NCBI GenBank assembly: GCA_964426655.1
Contig: CAYRQT010000018.1
Location: forward strand, 1-39,197
Reading direction: 5' to 3'
Origin: RGIG8306 sp964426655
Lineage (GTDB): Bacteria > Bacillota > Clostridia > Lachnospirales > Lachnospiraceae
DNA length: 39,197 nucleotides
The translations under genes and the position numbers were made by a program. Below the pieces are notes generated by a model that worked only from the letters and a program-made list of their open reading frames with translations, ran no database searches and was not told the origin of the DNA. Positions 1 through 7,568 of the stretch are shown in pieces (position 1 is the stretch's first letter; the number at the start of each line of letters is the position of its first letter).

Positions 1-1
1 A

Positions 2-253
2 ACCTATACGGAATATACCACGATCATTAACACCGATGCGGGCAAGAAAAAGACTATCGTGGAAAAGGACAGTGGGCGGCATATGTACGATTATCTCTCT
101 GTTGGTGATAGGGTGCGGTTTCATCCAAGATTCGGTACATACGAGAAATACGATAAATCTAAAGACCGAATCATCTACTGTAATGTCTGCTCTATGATGA
201 ACCCTATACAAAATGACCGCTGCAAGCGGTGTAATAATCTGTTGTTCAAATAA
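2..253 (+). CDS. C-terminal part of a small zinc-ribbon protein (partial at window edge)
   Basis: The reading frame is open from base 2 to a TAA at 251-253, so the gene starts outside the window. A GTG at 59 is in frame but has no ribosome binding site and is probably internal. The visible 83 residues contain a basic, beta-rich stretch (VGDRVRFHPRFGTYEKYD) and end in a four-cysteine zinc ribbon, CNVCSMMNPIQNDRCKRC. The next gene starts 15 bases downstream with a good ribosome binding site, so the two are probably co-transcribed. I do not recognise the family. Small zinc-ribbon proteins of this kind are common in accessory DNA of Clostridia, and no function can be assigned. Confidence 0.6.
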   Translation, partial: TYTEYTTIINTDAGKKKTIVEKDSGRHMYDYLSVGDRVRFHPRFGTYEKYDKSKDRIIYCNVCSMMNPIQNDRCKRCNNLLFK

Positions 254-267
254 GGAGGATTTTCGTA

Positions 268-630
268 ATGGAGAGATTCGATACCATGCTGGAAGCGGCA
301 GAGTTTGCCGCCACACGCTGCAAGATCTGGGGCTTTGCCACATCAAATGAAAGATACGACGTAAATGGCTTGCTGCTGCTTGCCGAGACAAGCGACAGTG
401 AAGACCCGATCGACGAGGACAGCTTTTATGTGGTATCGTCTGCCGGAGCCATCGGATTATGCGATGATGGTGAGGATATAGACTGGCTGTTTCTGTCCGA
501 CGCCGTGCCGTACGAAAGTCTACCAATGACATACCAAGCTGTCCCGAATATGAAGTTCTGCCCTAAATGCGGCGCTCTCGTCGAACCTGACGGACGGTTT
601 TGCGTTGGATGCGGCGAGAGGCTGCGCTGA
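268..630 (+). CDS. Small acidic protein with C-terminal zinc ribbon
   Basis: 120 residues, started by ATG at 268 behind AAGGAGG (253-259). The N-terminal 95 residues are acidic and of unrecognised fold. The last 25 carry a zinc ribbon, CPKCGALVEPDGRFCVGCG, of the zinc_ribbon_2 type seen in many Firmicute proteins. It follows the previous zinc-ribbon gene with a 14-base gap. Codon choice (GAC, TCG, GCC, CTG) looks slightly more GC-leaning than the ABC transporter genes to the right, which would fit a separate origin, but I did not measure this. Function unknown. The ribbon suggests binding of protein or nucleic acid only by analogy. Confidence 0.65.
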   Translation: MERFDTMLEAAEFAATRCKIWGFATSNERYDVNGLLLLAETSDSEDPIDEDSFYVVSSAGAIGLCDDGEDIDWLFLSDAVPYESLPMTYQAVPNMKFCPKCGALVEPDGRFCVGCGERLR

Positions 631-669
631 ATAACTATAGTCATCAATTTTTCTAATATCAATCTGGAG

Positions 670-1050
670 GTGCTCGACCTCACAACAAACGCGACCCCGG
701 ATATCTTCGTCAATCAGAACGGAATCACCTTCAGCAAGCGCGTCCTTGAGGATTTAAACTATCCCCAGACAGTGCAGTACTGCAATGACCCGGCTCAACA
801 CATTTTTGCAATTCGCGTGTGCAAGAGCAACGAGGCAAAAGCTGTATCATTCTCCAAGCCCCGCGCAGAGCAGACGACCACACTTGGGTGCGGCAACAAA
901 AATCTTCACGATGTGATTGCCACGCTCATCCCGAATTATAAGCCGAAGAAACGCTACAAGGTCGTGGGCGAGTTTGATGCTGAAAATCGCGTGATATACT
1001 ACGATATGTCCGCGGCAGAGGTTTCTGAATTCCGCGCAGTCAAAGAATAA
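670..1050 (+). CDS. Hypothetical protein, start uncertain
   Basis: 126 residues from a GTG at 670. The start is doubtful: the only Shine-Dalgarno-like sequence (CTGGAGG, 664-670) overlaps this GTG, and no ATG lies a normal distance downstream. The frame is the same as that of the preceding gene, separated from it by the TGA at 628-630 and 39 bases. The protein is mixed alpha/beta without membrane segments or cysteine motifs and ends YDMSAAEVSEFRAVKE. I recognise no family. It could be a real accessory gene with a non-ATG start, a 5'-decayed gene, or a segment once continuous with its neighbour. It is followed by a strong hairpin terminator. Confidence 0.45.
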   Translation: MLDLTTNATPDIFVNQNGITFSKRVLEDLNYPQTVQYCNDPAQHIFAIRVCKSNEAKAVSFSKPRAEQTTTLGCGNKNLHDVIATLIPNYKPKKRYKVVGEFDAENRVIYYDMSAAEVSEFRAVKE

Positions 1051-1071
1051 ATATAAGGGCGGCTGTTCACG

Positions 1072-1126
1072 AAAACAGTAAGACCACACTAAAGGTTTTA
1101 TCCTTCGGTGTGGTCTTTACTGTTTT
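1072..1126. terminator. Hairpin terminator closing the accessory gene block
   Basis: Arms AAAACAGTA-AGACCACAC (1072-1089) and GTGTGGTCTTTACTGTTTT (1108-1126) pair with a single bulge. The intervening bases also pair (AAGG with CCTT). With an A-run on one side and TGTTTT on the other, it can act in both directions. It ends the block of three small genes just before the truncated permease. Confidence 0.7.
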
Positions 1127-1141
1127 GGCTCCGCTTGAAGA

Positions 1142-1657
1142 GTGTCGGTCAAAAATTTACTTGTTTCCGTAAATCCCTTTGACGAACGCCCTTTGGTGCA
1201 ATTATTTTTTCTGTATTTTGGATTGCCAAAACTGGGTATTCTCCTAAGTTCACAAACTTGCGCCATTGCAGGATTAAGCTTTCTGGGGGGGAGTTACATG
1301 GCAGAGGCCTTTCGAAGCAGTCTGCAGGCAGTGGATGCCATACAGGCGGAATCGGCCCTTAGCCTGGGCCTTAACCGGAGGCAGGTCATGAGATATGTTA
1401 TCCTTCCGCAGGCACTGTCCACAGCCATTCCTCCACTTTGTGCAAATGTCATCTTTCTGATTAAAGAAACATCCGTCTTTAGTGTGGTGGCCCTGCCGGA
1501 TCTGATGTTTGTGGCAAAAGATTTGATTGGCTTGTACTATAAAACAGACGAAGCTTTATTTATGTTGGTAATGGCCTATCTGATTTTGCTCCTCCCCATA
1601 TCTTTGGGGGCATCATGGTTGGAAAGGAGGGTGCGCTATGCAGGATTTGGGCATTAG
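1142..1657 (+). pseudogene. 5'-truncated polar amino acid ABC transporter permease (HisM/GlnP type)
   Basis: From about residue 17 (PLVQLFFLYFGLP) this matches the middle and end of an amino acid ABC permease. It includes the cytoplasmic EAA loop (ESALSLGLNRRQVMRYVILPQ) that docks on the ATPase and the last membrane spans. Family members are about 215-230 residues and begin with a membrane helix followed by an RGTPLL/VQLFF motif. Here the first roughly 60 residues, including that helix and the Arg-Gly-Thr, are missing and replaced by an unrelated stretch starting MSVKNLLVSVNPFDE. The GTG at 1142 has no convincing ribosome binding site. Homology starts near 1191, so the 5' end was lost by a rearrangement joining it to the accessory block. 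The end overlaps the next permease gene by 20 bases, as in an intact operon. Probably non-functional. Confidence 0.75.
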
Positions 1658-2315
1658 AGTCCTTTTTATGGGGAATAATTTCTGGAGACTTCTGGAGGGA
1701 TTGTGGACGGCTTTGCGCATTGCTCTCATAGCTGTGGGGCTTTCCATGTTTCTGGGTATTGGACTGGGACTGTTAATGACCCTTCGCCAACCCATCATAA
1801 AAGGGATGACCCGCCTTTATCTGGAATTTGTGCGCATCATGCCTCAGCTGGTTCTTTTGTTTCTTGTGTTTTTTGGCGTTACCAAAACTTTTGGGATTCA
1901 TCTAAGCGGAGAGCTTTCCGCCATTATTGTTTTTACATTCTGGGGTACCGCTGAAATGGGGGATCTGGTTAGAGGCGCTCTCATTTCCATCCCTCGTCAT
2001 CAGACGGAAAGTGGTGCGGCTCTTGGACTGACCCGCTGGCAGGTTCAACGTTATATTATCATTCCACAGACTTTGCGGCGGCTGGTGCCGCTGGCTATTA
2101 ACCTGACCACGCGTATGATTAAGACCACCTCATTAATTGTACTGATCGGCGTTGTGGAGGTGTTGAAAGTGGCCCAGCAGATTATAGAAGCAAATCGTTA
2201 TACAGTACCGGATGCCACACTGTGGGTGTATGGAGCAGTTTTCTTCCTATATTTTTTCACCTGCTGGCCTATTTCACTGCTGGCGGGATACCTGGAAAAA
2301 AGGTGGAAGAATTAA
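1638..2315 (+). CDS. Polar amino acid ABC transporter permease (HisM/GlnP family)
   Basis: 225 residues, the normal family length, from ATG 1638 behind GGAGGGTGCGCT. It has an N-terminal membrane helix after FWRLLEGLWTALRIA, the RIMPQLVLLFLVFFG segment in the position of the usual RGTPLLVQ motif, and an EAA loop (ESGAALGLTRWQVQRYIIIPQ). A C-terminal pair of helices ends in a basic tail. It forms the membrane channel for an amino acid with the ATPase encoded 13 bases downstream and the fused receptor after that. Because its partner permease is truncated, the channel would have to work as a homodimer, which some members of the family do. Substrate not readable from the sequence. Confidence 0.9.
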   Translation: MQDLGIRVLFMGNNFWRLLEGLWTALRIALIAVGLSMFLGIGLGLLMTLRQPIIKGMTRLYLEFVRIMPQLVLLFLVFFGVTKTFGIHLSGELSAIIVFTFWGTAEMGDLVRGALISIPRHQTESGAALGLTRWQVQRYIIIPQTLRRLVPLAINLTTRMIKTTSLIVLIGVVEVLKVAQQIIEANRYTVPDATLWVYGAVFFLYFFTCWPISLLAGYLEKRWKN

Positions 2316-2328
2316 AGGAGAAGCATGC

Positions 2329-3075
2329 ATGGAAAAGGACATATTACTGGAAGCCAGGAATATACATAAAGATTATGGACAGGGAGCCGTATTAAAAGGT
2401 ATTTCCCTGCAGGTACATAAGGGAGAGGTAGTGGTGCTGATTGGTCCATCCGGTTGTGGGAAGAGTACCTTTCTGCGATGTTTAAATGGATTGGAACCCA
2501 TCCAGGAAGGGGAAATTTTGCTGGATGGTACGCGTATTACGGACAAGGGCACCAACTGGCCCCGGATACGTCAAAAAATAGGAATGGTTTTTCAAAGCTA
2601 TGATTTGTTTCCGCATATGACAGTACTGGATAACATCCTTCTGGCCCCAATGAAAGCACAGAAACGAAGCCGGGAAGAGGTGAAGAAGGAAGCACTGATT
2701 TTACTGGAAAGGGTTGGCCTGGCGGACAGAACCGGGGCATATCCCAGAGAGTTGTCCGGTGGACAAAAGCAAAGGGTGGCCATTGTACGAGCACTGATTA
2801 TGAAGCCGGAAGTGATGCTATTTGATGAGGTGACTGCGGCACTGGATCCGGAAATGGTCAGAGAGGTGCTGGATGTGATGTTGGAGCTGGCAAGACAAGG
2901 CTCTACCATGGTAATTGTGACCCATGAAATGGGGTTTGCCCAAGCAGTAGCAGACCAGATATGCTTTCTGGACGGTGGACAGGTGGTGGAAACCGCCCCG
3001 CCGGAACAATTTTTTGTTGAGCCAAGAACCGAGCGTGCGCAACGGTTTTTGCATACATTTCGTTACGAAAAGTAA
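2329..3075 (+). CDS. Polar amino acid ABC transporter ATP-binding protein (GlnQ/HisP family)
   Basis: 248 residues from ATG 2329, chosen because AAAGGAG (2314-2320) lies eight bases upstream. The frame continues upstream only as an overlap with the permease. It contains Walker A GPSGCGKST (39-47), the Q-loop in VFQSYDLFPHMTVLDN, signature LSGGQKQR, Walker B VMLFDEV and the switch histidine in VTHEMGF. The usual DEPTSALD is DEVTAALD here, with Pro replaced by Val, and the catalytic Glu is kept. It energises uptake through the adjacent permease. The gene ends 15 bases before the fused solute-binding lipoprotein. Confidence 0.93.
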   Translation: MEKDILLEARNIHKDYGQGAVLKGISLQVHKGEVVVLIGPSGCGKSTFLRCLNGLEPIQEGEILLDGTRITDKGTNWPRIRQKIGMVFQSYDLFPHMTVLDNILLAPMKAQKRSREEVKKEALILLERVGLADRTGAYPRELSGGQKQRVAIVRALIMKPEVMLFDEVTAALDPEMVREVLDVMLELARQGSTMVIVTHEMGFAQAVADQICFLDGGQVVETAPPEQFFVEPRTERAQRFLHTFRYEK

Positions 3076-3090
3076 GAGGAGGAAATTTTT

Positions 3091-4728
3091 ATGAAAAAGG
3101 TATTATGGTCCCTGGCCGCATTGCTTCTGGTCATTCTGGCAGCAGTGGGCTGCGGAAAAAAAGAGGATACGGATGCATCTTCAACAACAACAGCATCCGA
3201 TGGAATTTTCCGCACGGTGGATGAAATAAAGGAAAGCGGCGTGGTGCGAATCGGCGTTTTCAGTGATAAGAATCCATTTGGATATGTGGATGAAAATGGT
3301 GACTACCAGGGATACGATGTATATTTTGCAGAGCGCATCGGGCAGGATCTGGGGGTGGATATTGAGTATGTGTCTACGGAGCCTGCAAGCCGGGTGGAAT
3401 ATCTGAAAACAGGAAAAGTGGACATAATTCTGGCCAACTTTACCGTCACTGAAGAAAGAGCAGAGCAGGTAGATTTTGCACTGCCATACATGAAGGTATC
3501 TTTGGGGGTGGTTTCCCCGGATGATGCGCTCATCACTTCCGTAGAAGAGCTGGAAGGAAAGAAATTGATTGTAGCCAAGGGCACAACAGCAGAAACCTAT
3601 TTTTCCACCAACTATCCGGATGTGGAACTGGTAAAATATGATCAGTACACAGAGGCCTACAACGCCCTGCTGGATGGCCGGGGAGATGCGTTCTCAACTG
3701 ATAATACAGAGGTACTGGCCTGGGCATTGCAGAACGAAGGATTTACTGTAGGCATTGAATCTCTTGGAGATGTGGATACCATAGCCCCTGCAGTGACAAA
3801 AGGAAATACTACCCTTTTGAACTGGATAAATGAAGAGATTGAAGGTCTGGCAGATGAGCAGTTTTTCCATAAGGCTTATGAAGAAACACTTGCCCCGGTC
3901 TACGGTGATGCAGTGGATCCGGAAAGCCTTGTGGTAGAAGGGGGCGTAGTGGACGAATCTGAAACAGAGGAGACCACAGCGGCGGAAGTGGAAGAAAAGG
4001 GGACGATTAAGGTAGCCGCTTCTGCAGTACCTCATGCGGAAATCCTGGAGCAGGCAAAGCCCATTCTGGCAGCAGAAGGTTGGGATCTGGAAATTACCAT
4101 CTTTGATGATTATGTACAGCCTAATCTGGTAGTAGAGAGTGGTGATTTTGATGCCAATTATTTCCAGCATATCCCCTATCTGGAAGATTTTAACGAAAAG
4201 CAGGGCACACATTTAGTTAATGCTGGTGGCATCCATTATGAACCCTTCGGCATATATCCGGGAACCAAATCTTCTTTGGATGAATTGGAAAAAGGAGATG
4301 TGATTGCCGTGCCCAACGATACCACGAATGAGGCCAGAGCCTTGCTTCTTCTGGAGGCCAATGGCGTGATCACATTAAAAGAGGGTGTCGGACTGGAAGC
4401 GACAGTGCTGGATATTGAAGAAAATCCTTATGATGTGGAGATTTTGGAGTTGGAGGCAGCACAGGTGCCCCGCGTAAAGGATGAAGTGGCTTTTGTGGTA
4501 TTAAATGGGAACTATGCACTGGAAGCCGGGTTCTCTGTAGCAAAAGATGCCATAGCTTATGAGACGGCAGACTCAGAGGCGGCAAAGACGTATGTGAATA
4601 TTATTGCTGTGGAGGAGGGGAATGAAGACAGCGAAGGCATTAAAGCGCTGGTGGAGGTTTTGCAGTCCGATGCCATCCGGCAATATATTACGGACACCTA
4701 TGATGGAGCAGTAATCCCTTTTAAATAA
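3091..4728 (+). CDS. Dual solute-binding lipoprotein: family 3 amino acid receptor fused to MetQ/NlpA methionine receptor
   Basis: 545 residues from ATG 3091 behind AGAGGAGG. A lipoprotein signal peptide ends in AAVGC (Cys21 would be lipidated). Residues about 44-272 are a family 3 periplasmic-binding domain (GVVRIGVFSDKNPFGYVDENG, DIILANFTVTEERAEQVDFA, LPYMKVSLGVV). An acidic Glu/Thr linker (about 282-303) leads to a second complete receptor at about 304-545. This has MetQ/NlpA hallmarks: DANYFQHIPYL (354-363), PNDTTNEARALLLLE (408-422) and LNGNYALEAG (471-480). Either half alone would match the normal length of its family. It lies after polar amino acid permease/ATPase genes and before metNI, so the two halves match the two neighbouring transporters. 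It probably tethers both receptors at one lipid anchor. Fusion of these two different families is unusual. Confidence 0.92.
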   Translation: MKKVLWSLAALLLVILAAVGCGKKEDTDASSTTTASDGIFRTVDEIKESGVVRIGVFSDKNPFGYVDENGDYQGYDVYFAERIGQDLGVDIEYVSTEPASRVEYLKTGKVDIILANFTVTEERAEQVDFALPYMKVSLGVVSPDDALITSVEELEGKKLIVAKGTTAETYFSTNYPDVELVKYDQYTEAYNALLDGRGDAFSTDNTEVLAWALQNEGFTVGIESLGDVDTIAPAVTKGNTTLLNWINEEIEGLADEQFFHKAYEETLAPVYGDAVDPESLVVEGGVVDESETEETTAAEVEEKGTIKVAASAVPHAEILEQAKPILAAEGWDLEITIFDDYVQPNLVVESGDFDANYFQHIPYLEDFNEKQGTHLVNAGGIHYEPFGIYPGTKSSLDELEKGDVIAVPNDTTNEARALLLLEANGVITLKEGVGLEATVLDIEENPYDVEILELEAAQVPRVKDEVAFVVLNGNYALEAGFSVAKDAIAYETADSEAAKTYVNIIAVEEGNEDSEGIKALVEVLQSDAIRQYITDTYDGAVIPFK

Positions 4729-4736
4729 GGTATAAC

Positions 4737-4765
4737 TTGTGAAAAGTGCGCAATACTTCTATAAT
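4737..4765 (+). promoter_or_regulatory. Promoter for metNI
   Basis: TTGTGA (4737-4742), 17-base spacer, TATAAT (4760-4765). It lies just after the stop of the fused receptor gene and gives a leader of about 100 bases before metN. Confidence 0.7.
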
Positions 4766-4777
4766 GTGAATAAGGAC

Positions 4778-4843
4778 GCCCGTTGCTCCGAAAGGCGCAG
4801 GGCAGGGAAAATATATCCGCAGGATTTCCTACGGATATATTTT
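4778..4843 (+). promoter_or_regulatory. Two tandem hairpins in the metN leader
   Basis: First hairpin: GCCC (4778-4781) with GGGC (4800-4803), inside which GC.CC pairs with GG.GC around a GAAA loop. Second hairpin: a perfect 12-bp stem, AAAATATATCCG (4808-4819) with CGGATATATTTT (4832-4843), whose loop contains AGGA and TCCT. Only four T residues follow the second stem, so it is a weak terminator at best. It could end the upstream transcript, act as an attenuator for metNI, or be a dispersed hairpin repeat. I could not match it to the SAM-I (S-box) or T-box consensus. Confidence 0.6.
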
Positions 4844-4872
4844 CGTTCGAAAGAAAATGTGGAGGAAAGCAG

Positions 4873-5904
4873 ATGAACATGATTCAGGTGGAGGGCCTGG
4901 GCAAAACCTTTTCCGCCAAAAATGGGAAAGTAGAAGCCTTAAAAGAAATCAGTTTTTCCGTCGAAAAGGGGGATGTTTTTGGTATTATCGGGTTATCCGG
5001 TGCGGGGAAGAGCACCCTTGTGCGGTGCCTGAACCTTCTGGAAAAACCAACGGAAGGAAATGTTTGGATTCACGGGGATAATCTTTTGAATCTAAAGGGG
5101 AAAAAACTGCGGGAGGCCAGACAAAATATCGGCATGATTTTTCAACATTTTAATTTGCTGATGCAGAGAAATGTGCTGGACAACGTATGTTTTCCTATGG
5201 AAATTGCGGGGATTAATAGAAAGGAAGCCAGGAGAAGGGCTTTGGAACTCCTGGCAATGGTGGGACTTTCTGAAAAGGTTAAAGCCTATCCTGTGCAGCT
5301 TTCCGGTGGACAGAAGCAACGTGTGGCCATTGCCAGGGTGTTGGCAAATAATCCGGATATTCTCCTTTGTGATGAAGCCACTAGCGCGTTGGATCCACAG
5401 ACCACTAAATCCATTCTTGCTTTACTAAAAGAGATCAATCAGAAATATGGCATTACCATTGTGGTAATCACCCATGAGATGTCCGTTATTCAGGAAATCT
5501 GCAATAAAGTTGCCGTCCTGGAACAGGGGCACTTAGTGGAATCCGGAGCAGTAGAAGAATTGTTTAGAAATCCCAAAACAGATGCGGCCAGGAGATTGCT
5601 TTTTCAGAACGGACCGGCCATTTCCAGTATGGAGGGCAATCGTCTGCTCAGAGTGACCTTTGATCAGGTGTCAGCTTTTGAGCCAATCATTGGCAATATC
5701 ACTCTGGCTTTCCACACGCCGGTAAATATTCTGTATGCAAATACCCGAAATATAGGGGGAAAGGCACAGGGTGAAATGGTATTGCAACTGCCGGAAAATG
5801 AGGAAATAGCCATAAGAATGATAAAATATTTAAAAGAAAAAAAACTAGGTGTGGAGGAAATCAGAGAAGATGTTGACAAAGACCATTATAGATATGTTGA
5901 TTGA
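4873..5904 (+). CDS. metN: Methionine ABC transporter ATP-binding protein MetN
   Basis: 343 residues from ATG 4873 with GTGGAGGAA upstream. The open frame extends to 4783 but runs through the leader hairpin, so the extension is rejected. Walker A is GLSGAGKST (40-48), signature LSGGQKQR (143-150), Walker B ILLCDEA (163-169), switch His in VITHEM. The extra C-terminal part (about 265-343, from LLRVTFDQVSAFEPIIG) is the NIL domain. In the MetNI family this domain binds methionine and inhibits transport when the internal pool is high. The last 35 bases overlap metI. Together with the MetQ half of the upstream receptor this makes a complete methionine importer. Confidence 0.95.
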   Translation: MNMIQVEGLGKTFSAKNGKVEALKEISFSVEKGDVFGIIGLSGAGKSTLVRCLNLLEKPTEGNVWIHGDNLLNLKGKKLREARQNIGMIFQHFNLLMQRNVLDNVCFPMEIAGINRKEARRRALELLAMVGLSEKVKAYPVQLSGGQKQRVAIARVLANNPDILLCDEATSALDPQTTKSILALLKEINQKYGITIVVITHEMSVIQEICNKVAVLEQGHLVESGAVEELFRNPKTDAARRLLFQNGPAISSMEGNRLLRVTFDQVSAFEPIIGNITLAFHTPVNILYANTRNIGGKAQGEMVLQLPENEEIAIRMIKYLKEKKLGVEEIREDVDKDHYRYVD

Positions 5905-6532
5905 AGGCACAAAGACTACCTTGTACATGACGCTGTTTTCCACTTTGTTTGGATACCTTTTGGGGCTCCCCTGGGGGGTGCTCCTGGCGGTCACAGACAA
6001 GAATGGCATTCGCCCCCAACCACTGGTATATGGGGCGCTGGATCTGGTGACAAATTTGATGCGCAGCATCCCTTTCCTGATTCTGCTTATTTTACTGATT
6101 CCAGTCACAAAAGCCATTGTAGGTAAAAGCTATGGGCCTACCGCTACCATTGTACCTTTAGTGATTGCAGCGGCACCGTTTATTGGCCGCATGGTGGAAT
6201 CTTCATTAAAAGAGGTGGACAGGGGCGTAATAGAAGCGGCAGTGAGCATGGGGGCAGGAACCGGCACCATCATTATGAAAGTGTTGATTAATGAGGCTAG
6301 AACTTCCCTCATGATTGGGGTGACCATTGCTTTAGGAACTATTCTGGGCTATTCGGCCATGGCTGGCGTCGTAGGAGGAGGGGGATTGGGAGATATTGCT
6401 ATCCGTTATGGGTATCATCGCTATGAGACGGGCATTATGATGATTACCATTGCCATTCTGGTGTTACTGGTACAGGTGATGCAGGGCATTGGCATGATGC
6501 TTTCCAAAAAAATGGATAGGAGACAAGTGTGA
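5870..6532 (+). CDS. metI: Methionine ABC transporter permease MetI
   Basis: 220 residues, the usual MetI length, with five predicted membrane spans. ATG 5870 is preferred to the GTG at 5849 because GGAGG (5853-5857) precedes it and the protein then starts like MetI (MLTKTIIDMLIEGTKTTLYM). Family segments include RSIPFLILLILLIPVTKAIVG and the EAA loop (EAAVSMGAGTGTIIMKVLINEA). A glycine-rich stretch GYSAMAGVVGGGGLGDIAIRYGY is typical of MetI. It overlaps metN by 35 bases and the amidase gene by 4, indicating tight translational coupling. Confidence 0.95.
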   Translation: MLTKTIIDMLIEGTKTTLYMTLFSTLFGYLLGLPWGVLLAVTDKNGIRPQPLVYGALDLVTNLMRSIPFLILLILLIPVTKAIVGKSYGPTATIVPLVIAAAPFIGRMVESSLKEVDRGVIEAAVSMGAGTGTIIMKVLINEARTSLMIGVTIALGTILGYSAMAGVVGGGGLGDIAIRYGYHRYETGIMMITIAILVLLVQVMQGIGMMLSKKMDRRQV

Positions 6533-7473
6533 ATATGAAAAACTGGAGGGGAAGACGGAGAGGGATTGCTATACTGGCAACATTGCTTTTGATGGGGCTA
6601 CTCCTGGGATGCGGACAGAAGGATGGGGGGCAGACGACACAAGGGAATTCGTTAGCCAGTGAAGAAACTTCTGAGGCAGAGACTTTTGAAACAGAGACTC
6701 TGCAAGAGCAGTCAGTGATCCAGGAGACGACCGTAGAGACAGAGGCGGTCACAGCAGAAACAACTGGCCTTTCGGAAGATACAGAGGCGCCAGAAACCAC
6801 TGCCGAAAGTACACCTGTAGCTTCTTCTGAATCAACGGCACAAAACGGTTGGATTGTGGCCATTGATCCAGGACATCAGGCACATGGGAACAGTGAGACT
6901 GAGCCAAATGGGCCTGGCTCTTCAGTTATGAAGGCAAAAGTGACCTCAGGTACGCAGGGGAAATTCACAGGAATTCCGGAGTATGTCATCAATCTGGAGG
7001 TGGCCCTTCAGCTTAAAACAGAGCTATTGGCAAGAGGGTATCAGGTGGTGATGACAAGAGAGACCCATGAGGTGAATCTGAGTAATGCGGAGAGAGCAGC
7101 CATTGCCAGCACCGCCGGGGCAGACATTTTTTTGCGCATTCATTGTAATGGTTCTACGGATGCGTCCGTGAATGGCATCGTCACCATGAGTCCTTCGGCC
7201 CAGAATCCGTATGTATCCAGGCTGTATTCGGATAGCTATCGATTATCGGCTCTTCTGGCAGATAATATGTGTCAGTTGACAGGTGCCAGAAATATGGGGG
7301 TACTGGAAACGGATACCATGAGTGGCATAAATTGGAGCACAATGCCGGTCAGCATAATAGAGATGGGCTTTATGTCCAATGAAACGGAAGACAGGGCGTT
7401 GGCAGACCCTGGCTACCAGGCCCTTCTGGTACAGGGCATGGCCAATGGTGTGGATGCATATTTTAACAGATAA
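6529..7473 (+). CDS. Lipoprotein N-acetylmuramoyl-L-alanine amidase (Amidase_3)
   Basis: 314 residues from GTG 6529. AGGAG (6518-6522) is six bases upstream; an ATG at 6535 is an alternative. The lipobox LLLGC places the lipid anchor at Cys28. A Thr/Glu-rich spacer (about 31-105) leads to a zinc amidase domain: His116 in DPGHQ, Glu157 in NLEVAL, His205 in RIHCNG and the catalytic Glu278 in EMGFMSN. These are the four family residues. It cleaves the bond between muramic acid and the stem peptide in the cell wall. The GTG overlaps the metI stop, so it belongs to the metNI transcript. The functional link to methionine uptake is not obvious and may be only positional. Confidence 0.93.
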   Translation: MNMKNWRGRRRGIAILATLLLMGLLLGCGQKDGGQTTQGNSLASEETSEAETFETETLQEQSVIQETTVETEAVTAETTGLSEDTEAPETTAESTPVASSESTAQNGWIVAIDPGHQAHGNSETEPNGPGSSVMKAKVTSGTQGKFTGIPEYVINLEVALQLKTELLARGYQVVMTRETHEVNLSNAERAAIASTAGADIFLRIHCNGSTDASVNGIVTMSPSAQNPYVSRLYSDSYRLSALLADNMCQLTGARNMGVLETDTMSGINWSTMPVSIIEMGFMSNETEDRALADPGYQALLVQGMANGVDAYFNR

Positions 7474-7476
7474 GGT

Positions 7477-7505
7477 TTGACACGATTCTTCAGGGGTGTT
7501 ATAAT
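7477..7505 (+). promoter_or_regulatory. Consensus promoter for the ATP-grasp/transglutaminase operon
   Basis: TTGACA (7477-7482), 17-base spacer, TATAAT (7500-7505): a perfect vegetative sigma promoter four bases after the amidase stop. The expected start near 7512 gives a leader of about 90 bases that contains a terminator. Confidence 0.85.
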
Positions 7506-7539
7506 CCGAATTAATTCATAATATTAAGAGATACAGAAC

Positions 7540-7568
7540 AAAGACGTCTGGGGAACCGGGCGTCTTTT
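7540..7568 (+). terminator. Intrinsic terminator inside the operon leader (candidate attenuator)
   Basis: A 12-bp stem, AAAGACG-TCTGG pairing with CCGGG-CGTCTTT around a GGAA tetraloop, is followed by TTTTT (7564-7568). It lies between the promoter at 7477 and the start codon at 7603, so transcripts must pass it to reach the operon. Flanking bases ATATTAAG (7521-7528) and CTTAATAT (7576-7583) are complementary and would form an outer stem enclosing it. Confidence 0.8.

Noticed and set aside
2212..2328. N-terminal extensions of several genes (for example 2212, 4783, 10167, 12429, 35040, 37544)
   Set aside because: Each extension overlaps an upstream gene or a leader hairpin and lacks a ribosome binding site, while an internal ATG with a good Shine-Dalgarno gives the normal family start.
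4737..4872. SAM-I (S-box) or T-box riboswitch before metN
   Set aside because: None of the conserved core segments of either class is present; only two simple hairpins are visible.
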